Assembly (NCBI GenBank): GCA_950295325.1
Contig: OX485805.1
Span: forward strand, 38,861,501 to 38,925,500
DNA from: Polytrichum commune
Lineage: Eukaryota; Streptophyta; Polytrichopsida; Polytrichales; Polytrichaceae
Direction: 5' to 3'
DNA: 64,000 nucleotides
Shown: piece by piece, positions 11,120 through 23,500 of the stretch
Numbering within the stretch: position 1 is the stretch's first letter
How the letters are laid out: every line of letters begins with the position of its first letter
The notes under the pieces: model-generated
The model's input: only the letters and a program-made list of their open reading frames with translations
The model's database searches: none
Told to the model about the DNA's origin: nothing
Position numbers and translations under genes: made by a program

Positions 11120-12430
11120 TCTAGCATAATACCCACCTTTCTGGTGTAATTTGATTTGACTAGGGAATCTGGGAACCACCGTGAACAAAGTGTAGGGATA
11201 AGTGGGACGACAACCCAAAATTCTACTTGCATGTTTGACAACAAGGCATATCTACTCTCTCGTATGTTGAACCCCCCCCCCCCCCCACGACACCACATGG
11301 AAAGTTTTAGCCCAACATATATAATGTTGGGGAAGCCCATTTAAAGTGTCACTAGAACAACTAACATATTCAATTGTGCCCTCGACCTTATGGGTTGGAT
11401 TGATTATGGAACGTGAATACCAACATTGAACACGGTGTAGGGATGAAGGGATCAATGGGACAATGACCTTGTTCCAACTTGCATGTTTGACAACAAGGCA
11501 TATTTACTCCCTCATGTGATGACCCCTCCCCCGCTCACATGGAAGTCCTTGTCCAACATAATGGTAGGAATTTCCATCTGAAGCTCCGCCGACACTAGCG
11601 AGGCTAAATTCCTGCGCTGAAACAACTACACAAAATATGATATTTAGTGTTTGATTATATTTAGTGTTGTTACCACCCTACCATGCTCAACACTAATTTT
11701 CAATTCTTTGACAATTAGTGTTAGACATAAATGTGACGCTACCTTCCCTACTGCCACCTCCCTTATTATATCCATTTTTTTCATATATTTACTACCACTA
11801 AATTCAAACATGTAACTTCCACACATTACCATAGTTGATATTTAGTGTTCGAGTTTACATTTAATGCTACTTACTTTCATAGGGTTATCGATATTTAGTG
11901 TATGCGTTTATATTTAGTGCATCAAACACTAAATATCATATTTTATGTAGTGGATGGAACTATGCCTTTGGTATCATGAGTTGGATCAACTAGGGAACAT
12001 GAAAAACCATAGTGAACAAGGTGTCATGATAAATTACGCTAGCCTTGTTCCAACTTGCATGTTTGACATCGATGCATATCTACTCTTTCATACGGTGTTG
12101 AGCCTAAATTCCTTTTCTTGAAATGGCTATCTTATGGAATTGTGCTTGTAGCTTTGTGGGTTGGATTGATTGGAGCGCTTGAGAATCACAATGAACAAGG
12201 TGCAAGGATAAATGGATCAACATGTCAATGGCCCCATTCCAACTTGCATGTTTAACAACGAGGCATATACACTCTTTATATGTTAATCCCCGCCCCCCTT
12301 ACTACACATGGAAGTTTTTATCCAACAAAATGATAGGAGATCCCATGTAAAACCTCACAACATTTGTGGGTCTAACTTCCTTAGCATGAACATTTTGGCA
12401 CATGGAAATGTGCCTTTAGCCTTGTGGATT
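11120..12430. repeat. Degenerate array of ~190-250-bp units
   Basis: The signature 'acttgcatgtttgacaacaaggc' in shortened or varied form recurs at about 11221, 11475, 12050 and 12238, with further copies near 13437 and 13620-13830. Each unit also has 'aacaaggtg-agggat' upstream and a poly-C tract followed by 'acatggaag' downstream. Subtracting the inserted element at 11626-11950, the spacing is about 250, 250 and 190 bp. The units are well diverged. The origin is unknown. Confidence 0.8.
11626..11950. mobile_element. CACTA-like MITE, ~30-bp terminal inverted repeats
   Basis: The left end starts ctacacaaaatatgatattt and the right end is its reverse complement, with one mismatch over 30 bp. 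With two flanking bases the right end reads CACTACAT..., the usual CACTA-type terminus. It interrupts one unit of the surrounding array: 'gctgaaa' continues into '-ggaactatgccttt' across it when compared with the next unit. The ~325-bp interior is non-coding and has internal 'tatttagtg' repeats. A clean 3-bp target duplication was not seen, so superfamily assignment is tentative. Confidence 0.8.
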
Positions 12431-12439
12431 GGATTGGCT

Positions 12440-12671
12440 AAGGTAGATGTGCCTAATTTGTTGCCTCATCTTAAATGAACACCTACACTGGAGTCGTGAA
12501 TGGTTGAATATCCCAACGATAAAGCAAAAACAATTTCCATAGAAAGAACCTTAAGTGGCACCATTTGCTAAGACATCTAAATGTTTTCATTTGTAGCGGG
12601 AAGTTATAAAAAAAACATCCATTAGTTGAATATGCTGAGTGCAACTCAACAATCTATGATAGCCAGTTGCA
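12440..12671. repeat. R1 dispersed repeat, left part, interrupted by a SINE
   Basis: The 'cctcatcttaaatgaacacctacac' region resembles the start of the R1 copies at 28355 and 43025. R1 homology resumes after the SINE insertion at 13054. Confidence 0.5.
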
Positions 12672-13042
12672 AATAAATAAATAAATATAAACTTCGGTCT
12701 CCGGAGGAGACCGACGTGAATTAAGTGTCTGTTCGATCCACCCCCAATCCGATGCCCACAGGACAAAGGTATGGAAGTAAGGATCTACTCCCCCCTTTCG
12801 AGAGTAGACACTATAGTGACACACTATACTAGTTCCTAGCTAGCCACTAGTGCCTTGAGGATACCGGACATGGAATCCCCCCAATGGGCTTTGAGGTACC
12901 CATACAACAAGGTCCAAGGACCCCCCACCATAGTTGGGTGGACTAAGGTGGTGAGCACCACGCCGGCATGGGGAATAGAACCCACAACCTCCTCATTGGG
13001 AGCCATGAGCCCTAACCACCAAGCCAAGCCCGTGGTGCCTCA
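12672..13042 (-). mobile_element. tRNA-derived SINE, minus strand, 11-bp target-site duplication
   Basis: Flanked by a perfect 11-bp duplication (agccagttgca) at 12661-12671 and 13043-13053. On the minus strand the head starts GAGGCACC and shows A-box-like 'TGGCTTGGTGGTTAGGG' and B-box-like 'GGTTCTATTCC' 31-45 bp later. The body of about 371 bp ends in a (TTTA)n tail. It is longer than the 8727 SINE and unrelated in body sequence. It inserted into an R1 repeat. The short open frames in it are incidental. Confidence 0.88.
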
Positions 13043-13053
13043 AGCCAGTTGCA

Positions 13054-13345
13054 CTCATAGTATCTTGATAACAAACGTCCAAACAAACATACGTTGAAAA
13101 AAGATTGGAGCACGTGTTGAGAAGTATTAACCATTCTAGACTCAAAAATTAACATAGTTAGGGGGACCTATACAATCATTTAATAACCAAGAGAATCTTC
13201 ACTTTGACACTAAGTAAGAGTTTCATACAAGCTTCCAAAAATTACGAGGAAAGTGTCTATGGATATGACTTGGATTTGCTGATCATATCGTACTAACAAT
13301 GTTTTCCCGTATCGTACGAGAAGTACACACAAAGAGGAAAAATGT
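13054..13345. repeat. R1 dispersed repeat, copy A (right part)
   Basis: Shares, in order, 'ttaaccattctagactc', 'gggg-cctat', 'gagaatcttcactttgac', 'gatttggatttgctgatcat' and a terminal '-gagaagt' block with copies at 28355-28700 and 43025-43383, and partly with 18300-18445. Confidence 0.8.
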
Positions 13346-13859
13346 CGGTTTAAGATTTGCTTACCTTAAAGAACGTGAGAACCACAATGAACAAGGTGCA
13401 GGGATGAATGGATGAACGAGACAATGGCCCCATTCCAACTTGCTTGTTTGACAACAAGACACACTTACTCTCTCATACGAGGAAAGTGGTTACATGTGCG
13501 ATTTGGATTTGCTAATCATAACACATTAACTATGTTTTTTCATATCGTACAAGAAGTGGACACAAAAGAGGAAAATGTCGGTTTAAGACGTGCTTTTACC
13601 TCAAAGAACGTGAGAAACACAATGAACAAAATGTAAAGGATATGTACTCTATAATTAATCCCCCCCCCTCCCAAAACATGAAATCCTCACTCGACAAAAT
13701 GTTACGAGGATCCTATCCAAAGCTTTGCCGACATTGGCGAAGTCTCATTTCCTTTGCCGGAATGGTTGGCACATGGACAATGTGGCCTTTAGACTTGTGG
13801 ACTAGTTGGGAACGTGAGAACCGAAGGGAACAAGGTGATGGGAACATCCGACTCATGCA

Positions 13860-14110
13860 CCTAAAGCGCTTGCTCCTTTGGGAATTCGTGTTTCCCTCGC
13901 AGAGTTTTTCTTTCCGCTATCGCCATAGCCACCATAGCCTTCGAACTCGTTCCTCGTTCACTGTCTTGGCGTTGCCTCTCTCTCCTCTTAGGACACGAGC
14001 GCTGCTTATTGCCGTTTTTATTCTGCGCTCTTCTTTGAGGCACCCAGGCGTGTGTATACGCTCACGAACTCATCGACCTCATAATAGTTCCGTAGCTCGC
14101 CCAGAATACA
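13860..14110 (+). repeat. Leader-region repeat shared with the ALY gene (copy 2)
   Basis: Plus-strand counterpart of 5100-5380. It ends about 25 bp before the PIS start codon and so probably forms the PIS promoter and/or 5' UTR. The sequence between it and 13620 belongs to the degenerate array. Confidence 0.75.
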
Positions 14111-14134
14111 CATTGGGGTTGCAGAGTCTACGCA

Positions 14135-17065
14135 ATGGCAGAGGATTCGTCGCATCCGCCGAAAAGGAGTAGCTGGCCTATTTATCTCTACGTCCCTAAT
14201 CTCATCGGTGCGCACTCCCCTCAAGTATTCCGTCTCTTACTATGCCCCCGTTGCTTTGGATTGAGGGTTTAGTATATAGGATCAAGGATTTCGCGGAATT
14301 TAGGGTTTTTTGAGTTGAAAGGTGTAAGTGCACAACGAACTTGAGCAAGTTGTTGAGCTTGATTTGGTGTTTGTGAGGTCCCTCAACAGGTTATGCAAGG
14401 ATTCTTGCCAATGGGACAGCGTTTGCAGTGGCTTTCACGAACAAGGACTTGTTTGCCACTCTGTATTTTATAAGGTAGAGTTGCATGCATGACCTCCTAC
14501 GTCACATATCTGTAATATGCCGCGTTACATTTCCTTTCAAAATGAAGTGGAAAGAGTTTGGAATTTGAAAGGAAACGCATTCTTTGACTGTGCATCATCA
14601 TTTCATTTTAGGAGTTGAATTTGACAGTATAGTAATTCACAGAGTCCCATGCGTACTTCTGCATCAATTGCTGATTGGAATTGGATTTGCTCTCTGTAGT
14701 AAAATGGACGTGCATTGAGTTGGAGTAGCTGCAGTGAAGACCTCATTCCGGGGTTCAGGTATCAATCTGATTGTGGTTCTGAATTTTGGTTTTCCTGCAG
14801 CTTTGTGTGCGACGAACTCGATGGCCGCTTTGCTCGCATGTTCAACCAAAGTGTGCACTATATCTCAACCCTATTTTTGATGATGTTGTTCTTCAGGGTG
14901 TAAAGTTTTTCCAGATTATGAGCATCGAGTAGTGGAAGAAAGGCTATATGACTGATGATGGAGCTTAAAACACTGGATAATCTTACTGCTTTCATTTTAT
15001 GCAAGTGTGCATATTTTGATCTGCCTGTGTGCTTTCACTTGTGATGAAAAACAGCGTCAACGTTCGGAGCAGTTTTGGACATGGTCACTGATAGGTGCTT
15101 AATTTTCCTCTTTTGCTTGATTGCAACCCCCTCAGTCGTCAAATTTGAGAAGTTTTCTATATTCGTCAGGCGGATTGTATGCATAGACACTTGTTTTCCA
15201 CCCCTTGATTCACGATTCTCATATTTCATGCTCTCAGAGACAGATTTTTATTTGTAGGATAATCTTTTTGTAACTTATTATTAAGTGCATATTGCTCATC
15301 ATGAAAACAGGGTTAGCACTGCTGCGCTGCTGGTGATAGTCACGCACTTTTACAAGTAAGCAGCTGGAATCCTGCCAACTCCACATGTCAACATTGTGGG
15401 AGTCTCTGAAAGTTCTAGAGATCTTGATCTCAAATGATCTTCAATATCTAAGTTCATCAATTGGCAGCCATATTTTGATGCATATGGTATTCGTCTTTGT
15501 ACATGTGATCAAAACTACTATTGGACTCTTGATCTGAAGCTCATCTTGTCTGCTATGAATCATCAGGTCTTGGTATGGGTTGTTCCTTGGGCTTCTTGCT
15601 CTTGATATCTCCAGCCACTGGCTACAAATGTACAGGTCAGTTTCAATAATGGTTTTCAGGTTTATTCATCAAAATAATAGAGCTACTATTTCATTGTCTT
15701 ATATTGAATGGAATTTGGATGTCACCTTAAAATTGTTTGTGGAGAGGTGCAGCACATTCTTAGCAAGCAAGTCAAGCCACAAGGATATGGGTGACAGCAA
15801 GAGCACCCTACTCCGTCTGTACTATCACCATCGATTCTTCATGGGCTACTGTGCTATTGGTGCTGAGGTAGCAACATTCCTTTTAATTAAATCATACATA
15901 TATACTCCATCAATCATGCCTTTTAGGGTCTCGTTTTGCCTTGCAATGTACCAGTTTAGGTTCAAAGCACTTCAGATCTTCTACCATTGTTCCATCCTCT
16001 AATGTTGTCCATGCAAGGACCTTTGTTGCGTGTTGGCCATTTTTTGTAGAATATCATGAGTTGATGATTTGTGTTTGTAAGCAAACAAAATCTAGGAGCA
16101 CTGATCTGGAAGTTGTACGGTGTTTGGAGCAGGTTGCTTATTTACTTCTCTACATGCTTGCCCCTGAAGGAAACACAGGAAGTCCTTTTCAGGTGATTCT
16201 GATCCCTAACCAAGTCTCTGGAAGCCAGATTGCAAAGTTTCCTGTATGTACAGGAATGCACACAGGGCCTGTTCAAATGGTTCCCACTGATGAACATGTA
16301 TCAATATTGCTGTGATATGCAGGTGATAAAGGATTCTTGCAGTAATGGGACAGTTTACGGGTTTCTTCTAGTGTCTGCGTTGCCTGGGTGTGCAATCAAG
16401 CAACTAGTCAACCTGGTTCAGGTGCGCATTGTTACATAGACAACTTCAATAAGGAGGGTTGTATATTGCAAGTGTTTATCTGGGCTGCTACTTACATGAA
16501 TGGTTAGATTTTTATCAATTTCTGGGTGTAATTGTCACTGTTCATCTGATCTGGGTTGAAGAGTGAGTACACCTTTGAGTTAAGATGGTAGTTGTTCACA
16601 GAAAAAGCTGCCAGTGTAACTTGTGCCATCTAGCCTTTCTGTAGATTCTATTCTGTCTAACTTGCACCAAATTGTCATGAGAATGTCGTGAGGCTCATGT
16701 TGCCTTGGTATTGGGTCATTTAGAGGCAGGCAATTCTGTTTGTCTTTGTATCTTCTTTGGTTTTTCCTAAAATTTAAGAAGAAATCTCCTACTTGCTTAT
16801 AGTGGTCATCTTAACTGTTGGGTTCCATCATTAATAGACTCTGTTCAGTACTTTCTTCTTAACCTAGAAGTGCATTTTCTGTGCGTTAAGAGTTTGTTGT
16901 CAGTATGTCTCTGGCATGCATCCAATTGTATTATGTTTGAACCTTGTAGTATGGCAGGTTGTTAAAAACTCAAATGACAATGTTCTGGATATGTCACAGA
17001 TCAAAACAGCAGCAGATGTATGTGTGGCGTATGACATCCAACGGCACAGTGCTAAGGCTCAATGA
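14135..17065 (+). CDS. PIS: Phosphatidylinositol synthase (CDP-DAG:inositol phosphatidyltransferase), 10 exons
   Basis: Transfers the phosphatidyl group from CDP-diacylglycerol to myo-inositol in the ER membrane, the committed step to phosphatidylinositol. Exons: 14135-14207, 14390-14474, 14801-14850, 15055-15094, 15311-15355, 15567-15635, 15753-15867, 16133-16192, 16323-16421, 17000-17065, total 702 nt and 233 residues (Arabidopsis PIS1 is ~227). The full CDP-alcohol phosphotransferase signature is present: D57, D60-G61, A64-R65, G74, D78, D82, in 'DELDGRFAR' and 'FGAVLDMVTDR'. Further matches are 'LLALDISSHWLQMY' and the end 'IKTAADVCVAYDI'. All introns are GT-AG, and several exons are only 40-75 nt. 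Several hydrophobic segments fit the multi-pass family fold. Intron 1 carries a telo-box-like TTTAGGGTTTT near 14301. Confidence 0.95.
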
Positions 17066-19929
17066 CGGTCATCTTTCTGCGAGCCCAGTCACAAGCAAAT
17101 TTATCTGAAATTATGTTCGTGATTATCTAAAACTATTTCTTGAGCAGATTTCAGGAGGTTCAGTTGTTCAATATCCAAAAGGAGTGGATGTTGTTTACTT
17201 CAGTTCTCATTATCCACTAGTTTTTTTTTTTTGTTCTCACTAATTTTGAAGGCAATGGGGGGATTACCAATCACATACGCATGTTTGTGCATTTGAATAT
17301 AACAAGACTGCCAAAAGTGTGTTTGTGCTGTCGAATTGGCCATCCTCTCCCTGCAAGTTGTGATTGGAGGTTTAAAAAAGAGTGGCAAGCCATTGTAAAC
17401 TACAAGCAGATGGGAAGTGTCAAAACACCTAGAGCTCAATCAGTAAAATTTGGCTCCAAAATTTTTAGGGCCAAATAAAATAAAGCGTATGGTTGTGCAT
17501 CCATTTATCCATTTGTGCAAGAGTTTGTCATTGACATGCAAATTGGAGTGCTGGCTACTCTCATTTAGTTTCTCATGGTCTCTGTTTGAACTCCCACTCC
17601 CAAGGCCCAAAATTAAAAGTATTCATAGGGTCAGGTGGCAGCTTGAGGTGGCAAAATCCCTCAACAACTCCTAAATCTTCAAACACTAGCTGCTTAGGAA
17701 GGATAATCCCTTAAGTAAGTTATTAGATGGAAAAGTTTGAGAATGTGAATTCAAAGAACCCAATCTCCCAGGGTTCAAGAATTGAGAAAGATAACATTCA
17801 AAACTGAAATGAAGAGCAGCTGAGCTTTGAGTGATCATTGTGTCCTAAATGATGAAGAGAAAGCATGGGATCATAGTATCTTTAGAAGCTCTACAAGATG
17901 GGGTGTACATTTGTGGATTATGAGGAAAACTTGAAGGTGATTATCATTGTTTGAAGCAATTGGAGGTGTTTCTTAAGGGCATGCTTTGGTAGTAATCACC
18001 ACCTTTACTAAGCATAAACTCATTTCAAGAAGAGAAAGCCACTTGTAGAACACCTAGTAGTATATTGCTATTCTAGATAAGACCCCATTCAAATCTAAAT
18101 ACATACTTACCCCCCCCCCCCCACCCACCAAGAGCTGGGATTTAGAATTAAGAATTATTTGGAGAACTGACTAATTGTCAATTGTGCATAAAATGCTCGT
18201 GTTTGAAAAAAATAAGTTCAAGGTGAATTATCCAACGATGTCCTTGGTCATGGTGTGACTATTCATCAAGACATTGCAGGTGTGTGGGCCAATCAAATAG
18301 ACACATATAACAACAAAATTGGACTATGTGCTCAAAATATATTGACCATTCTAAGTTCAATAGTCAACATATTGGATGGGTATATTGTGATCGTTGGAAG
18401 AGAAAGATGATATTCACTTTGATCTCTTGTAGCTTTTGCAATCCAATTCCTTTTTTAAAAACTTTAATGGACAATCTCAGTGATTCACAATCAATAATTG
18501 GAAGAGACGATTCCCATTTTTGTTCCAATGGTCGAAATTCTATGTGGAGTGGGGAGTGCCCACACTAGAACCACACCTCTTAGTTTGGGATTAAGGTATC
18601 ATTTGTTACATCAAATTGGCTTCAAGAAAAACAAAATCATGACCAAGACGTCCTTAAACTCCGCATGGGGTTGAAGGGTTGTTTCTTTACAATGACATGT
18701 TACCTTTGATCATTCACACAAAGATCTCAATGGGAATGTGGAGCTTACAATCCTTTAAAAAAACATATGTTATATAGGTATCACCATTGGAGTAGTGATC
18801 AAGGTGGTGTCAATCCTTAGTGTGGCCTACTATACAAATCGTATGTACACCTAAAGAAAGAAAGAAAGAAAAGAACGAAGGAAAGAACGAAAATAAAAAC
18901 CAAGCCAGGAAAAAATTCCTTAATTTCCACCTTTGGAAAGGATGATGTCACATGGTACACCCCGAACAATTATCATCCATATTGGCATTATTTCTTCCTA
19001 AATAGAACATTCATAGAGTTTTCATCCAATGTGCACTTGGCCACATGCATGCAAAAAAACATGTGACGTGGATATACTTGGGTAGTGTCGGTCTTTGGTG
19101 CAACATGCTATACTTACCATGCATGCACCCAAAAAGGAGGAAAGGCAAAAAGAAAAAGAAGAAAGCAAGAAAGCAAGAAGAAAACATGACAAATTCAAAC
19201 ATATAACACTTCATTGTGTGTCAAACTTTCTACCAATGTATCGTTCTTCTTTTGATACCATCCCGGTATCTATAATGAGAATTTCAAAATTTTTGATACT
19301 AACAGGGCATGGATATTTGAAGATATTTTGTTCTTGATACCATTTGCTCTATATACCATGCAGAACCCTTCATACGCAGGTAAAATCCCCCTAATATCAA
19401 CATGATTTACAAACATATTGACCCAAACAGTAGCTCGGATGTACAAACCTTGGACACCCACCACAAATGAATATTTGACTGGTATTACAATTTTGATAGT
19501 CATGGATAGGTTCTAAGATACCGATGCTGATTATTGATACCGGGGATTCACCTATATATACCGGTCCAACATTGGATTTCCACATTTTAAACGGATGATT
19601 CTACATTGTCCAAACAATTACATCCACAACGCAACATTCATTCATCCAGATATTTCATCCAATGTGTATCTCGCACTTGGCAAAGCTTCGTTCTCAGCTT
19701 CGCTGCCTCACAGCTTGCCTTTCCCGAAGCTCCCCTGTTTTCGCCAAACAATTTTGTTGAAGCTTCTCCAATTGCCAGGCGGCGGAGCTCCATCGCGATC
19801 CTCGGGTGCTTTTCTCCGACCTTTCCTAGCTCCCCTGCGTTCTTATTTCGTGCTCAACGAAGCTCATCAGTCCACCGATTGTTATGAATGTAGGTTTGGC
19901 TGTGGAACTCCATAAGGTTTTGTGGAAGT
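17066..19929. other. Intergenic, no gene seen
   Basis: Contains a poly-C run near 18110-18121, GAAA/GAAC-rich simple sequence near 18854-18895, purine-rich sequence near 19127-19190, and repeated 'gatacc' words between 19250 and 19565. The 19595-19915 frames lie in what is probably the upstream region of the peroxiredoxin gene and match nothing I know. Confidence 0.5.
18300..18445. repeat. R1 dispersed repeat, partial copy
   Basis: Shares 'ggactatgtgctcaaaata', 'gaccattcta-gttcaatag-caacat' and 'ttcactttga' with the other R1 copies, closest to the 43145 part of that copy. Confidence 0.65.
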
Positions 19930-20470
19930 AGGTCACGAAGCTGTCGTGGTTAACCGCACTTTTCCAGTACTCTCAAGCTCTTAAAAGGTGGCCTGTATTT
20001 CTTAGGAGATTTGAATCCCTATGTATGGAACCTCATTAAATTTTTCTTCCTATATGTTTACATGTGGTGTATAGGATTCTGAGGTGTTCCGATTTGTAAG
20101 CTCTTTTTGTGTAGAGATTCGATGCTTCCGTGGCTATCCGCATTGTCCAGTACTCTCAAGCTCATCAAATGTGTCCTGCATTTCTTAGGAGATTTAAATC
20201 CCTATGTATGGGAGCTCATCAAATTGTTTTGCTATAGGTTCACATGTGGTATATAGGAATCTGATGTGTTTCGATTTCAAGCTTTTCGTGTAGAAACTCG
20301 AATCTTCCGTTGTGAACCGCATTTCTCCGGTACTCTCAAGCTCATTAAATATGTCCTGCAGTTCCTAGGAGATTTGAATCCCCAAGTGTGGAAGCTCATC
20401 AATTTTTCTTGCCACAGGTTCACATGTAGTTATAGGATTCTGAGGTGCTTCGATTTGTGGACTTTTTGTG
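19930..20470. repeat. Three tandem ~180-bp copies upstream of the peroxiredoxin start
   Basis: The core 'tactctcaagctc' is at about 19967, 20151 and 20331, followed each time by 'ttaggagattt-aatccc', 'ttcacatgt' and 'ctgaggtg-ttcgattt'. The third copy ends about 33 bp before the ATG at 20504, so the array probably contains the promoter and/or 5' UTR. Confidence 0.88.
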
Positions 20471-20503
20471 GAGCAGGAGGATTTTGTGTGAGAGGGAGGA
20501 GCT

Positions 20504-23500
20504 ATGGCAGGGCTGTTGGTGAGGCAGAAGGGCCAAGGGCTATGGCGGAGCGTGGGAATGGCTCTGAGCCAGCAGCAGCAGCGCATGGCCTTCAGCTCGG
20601 CTACCAAGCAGATCGATCTGAGCTCAGATGTGGCGTTGCAGGAGGCTCGCACTTGGGATGAAGGTGTCTCCTCCAAATTCTCCACCACTCCTCTGTCCCA
20701 GATCTTCAAGGTAATACTATACCCCATTTGCTATCAGCTGCTTCTATTTAGAATTTAGACCTAGGCGTACTATGAACTGGGTTATGGCAGACAAGAGTTT
20801 GAACTCTAGATGCTTCAATATACATACATCGCGAGCACAGATATTGTAAATTTTTGTTCGAAGATGCTCTTGAAGAGCATCTTCTTACTTTAACGAGGTG
20901 GGAGATATGAGGAGGCTATTTATTGAGCATCATGTACAGTGTATGAAGTTGATGAAATTGCCTAGATGTTCAATCTGGATGCTTTCCCCTTACTAGACAA
21001 GGCAAAGTCATCAATCAACGAATTCACATTGTTGATGTCACAATGCTACTGACGAAAAAAATCTTCGAAGCATTGGCTTATGGCAACACATGGGGACGTA
21101 AGTAGTGTTCTGTGAAAATAGTTGCAAGATGCTCTTGAAGGGCATCTTGGAGCTTGTTTCTTAGGTAGAAGATAAGAGTAGGCTTTACATTGAGCATCAT
21201 GTGTTCTTGGAGTTGGTCAAACTGCATACTTTCTTCTTACTAGATAAGGCGAAGATGTCACTTGCAAAGTCGAAGAGTTGATTGTGTTTCCATATCTGTC
21301 ATATATTTGTTCACGGAATAGGTTCAGAAGTATAGGGTTTATGGGGTTCAGAAGTTTGACAAAGAATTGCTACCACGCAACTTTCTTGAAACATTGGCCT
21401 CTGGCACCATGTGAGGAGTTGAGTAGCAAATCTGAAAATTAATTGCAAGATGCTCGAGTGGCATGTTGGAACTTGTTCTTAAGTGGAAGATTAGAGGAAG
21501 CTTTACGTTGAGCATCATGTAATGGCTGGAGTTCATTAAGCTGCCCAGAGTTTCATCTGGATGCTTTCTTCTTTCTAGATGAGGCGAAGACAGTCAACCA
21601 TTGGAATGCACATATGTTGTTGTCATGAAGCTACCGATTAAGAACTTGATTCACTGACATCTCAGAAAGTGGGCCTTAAATCAGCAAGATACTCATCACT
21701 TGCAAATGTTTGAAAGGGTTTATTGGATTTCCATATGTGTCATATAATAGGCACAGAAGTATCTGGTGATTGTAGGGTTTATGGGGGATTTAAAGGTTTA
21801 ACAAGCGTTGGTGACCGCTTATCTTCATTCAAACATTGGCTTCTGGCAACATGTGATGATGTGTTTTTTATTGCATATTCTGTGGTTGTGACTATGCTTT
21901 GGGACCTATCATCCATCCTGTACAAATGTTCAGTAGGGAAGAGTTTCTGACTTCTATATGCTTGATTTCCATACTGCAGGGTAAGAAGATTGTCCTCTTT
22001 GGTTTACCCGTAAGTGCTCTTTCCCTTGGCTTTCTTGATGTTTATGAGTCTTATATATTATCTTGCATGTTGCTAGGTCTAGTTTAGGTGATCTTTCTAG
22101 CAACTTGTCGTACAATTCAAAATCATCAGACGCATCAAAGTGATTTAGTGATCAAATTGTCTGATAAAGTGGACACGCGCAAGTAAAATATTTAGCTATT
22201 AACTCCTCTTACCCAATTCTACCATAAAAGATTCGTCCATGTATTATCCAGGTGGACATGGATGTACTGTCTTTAGTTCTTGGAGAGCTGCTGATGTACC
22301 AGATTGGTGGGAAGTATTTTGAAGATCGTTATTTTCTCAATTACTTTGGCAGGGTGCATTCACAGGGGTGTGCTCTCAATCCCATGTACCAAGCTTCGTG
22401 AGGAACTGTGACAAGTTGAAGGAGAAAGGTGCAGAGCAGATTATCTGTGTGTCTGTAAATGATCCCTACACCATGAACGCGTGGGCTGAGAAGCTGGGTG
22501 CTAAGGACAAGGTATTTCAATTCCCATTTTTTAGGTAGATTAAAGTCTGAAGAGTTGTATTGACTACACTAAACATTGAGGTTATTGTGGCATTAAAATT
22601 AGTGTGCCATGTTGACTAGATTGGTCTTCACCAAGTGTCGTGACACCCTCTCAAGTCCCCACCCAATGGTTACAAGACAATTAACGTGGATCGATGATGA
22701 ATAGTATGGGCCGCACTAAATCAAATGCTCAATGTAGTTGCCACTTAATTACACGTTGTATCAAATACTCAATGAGAATTGCCACTTAATGTAGCAATTC
22801 TGCCTGTTCTGCGGCCAGGGTGTCCTCGATGACACCTTTCTTATAGCATAAATACCTTAAGGGGGAATTGAACTTAATTGGCTATGTCTTGAACTTGGAA
22901 TAGATAAATTGGCGGGGACTCACTTCGAGTGGGTATAGGGTAGATTGTAGGGTTAATGGATGAGGTTGACTGAGGCTAAGCCTAAAAAGTTTCAAGTCAG
23001 AAAAAGCCTCTTGTGGTAGAGCCGCTGTGACCATATTGATCAAACAATCTAGATGCAAGGGCATGGGGTGTTGTGTGTAAAGGAGTTAACTGTCGCTTTG
23101 TAACTGACAATTACATGCACTATCACTTTATAACTGACAGTTACATGCACTCACACTTTACATGAACTTCTGAAGTTCACTTGACTTTGCAACTTCCTGA
23201 TTGGCCTCTATATTTGAACTCGCCTTTGTATCTTTAAGTAGAATTTTGAGAGCTCCAAGAGAAAACATATGTAACCAGTTCTGCGTTTTGCCATTGGGCA
23301 CTTGTTCCCAGATCAAATTTTATGGAGATTTTGATGGGAAGTTCCACAAACTTCTCGGTTTGGACCTTGACTTGACAGGCGCTCTTCTTGGACCTCGCTC
23401 TCAAAGGTGACTCTCTTGCAAATAATTTTGTGTGTCTTACATTTTGGCACTTCTATGTGTTATTCTTTGTCTTTGTGAAGCGTGAACAGCAAAGTGGCTT

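Noticed and set aside
13642-14172. 176-residue plus-strand open frame before PIS
   Set aside because: Composed of array sequence plus the shared leader and ends out of frame with PIS; no family resemblance.
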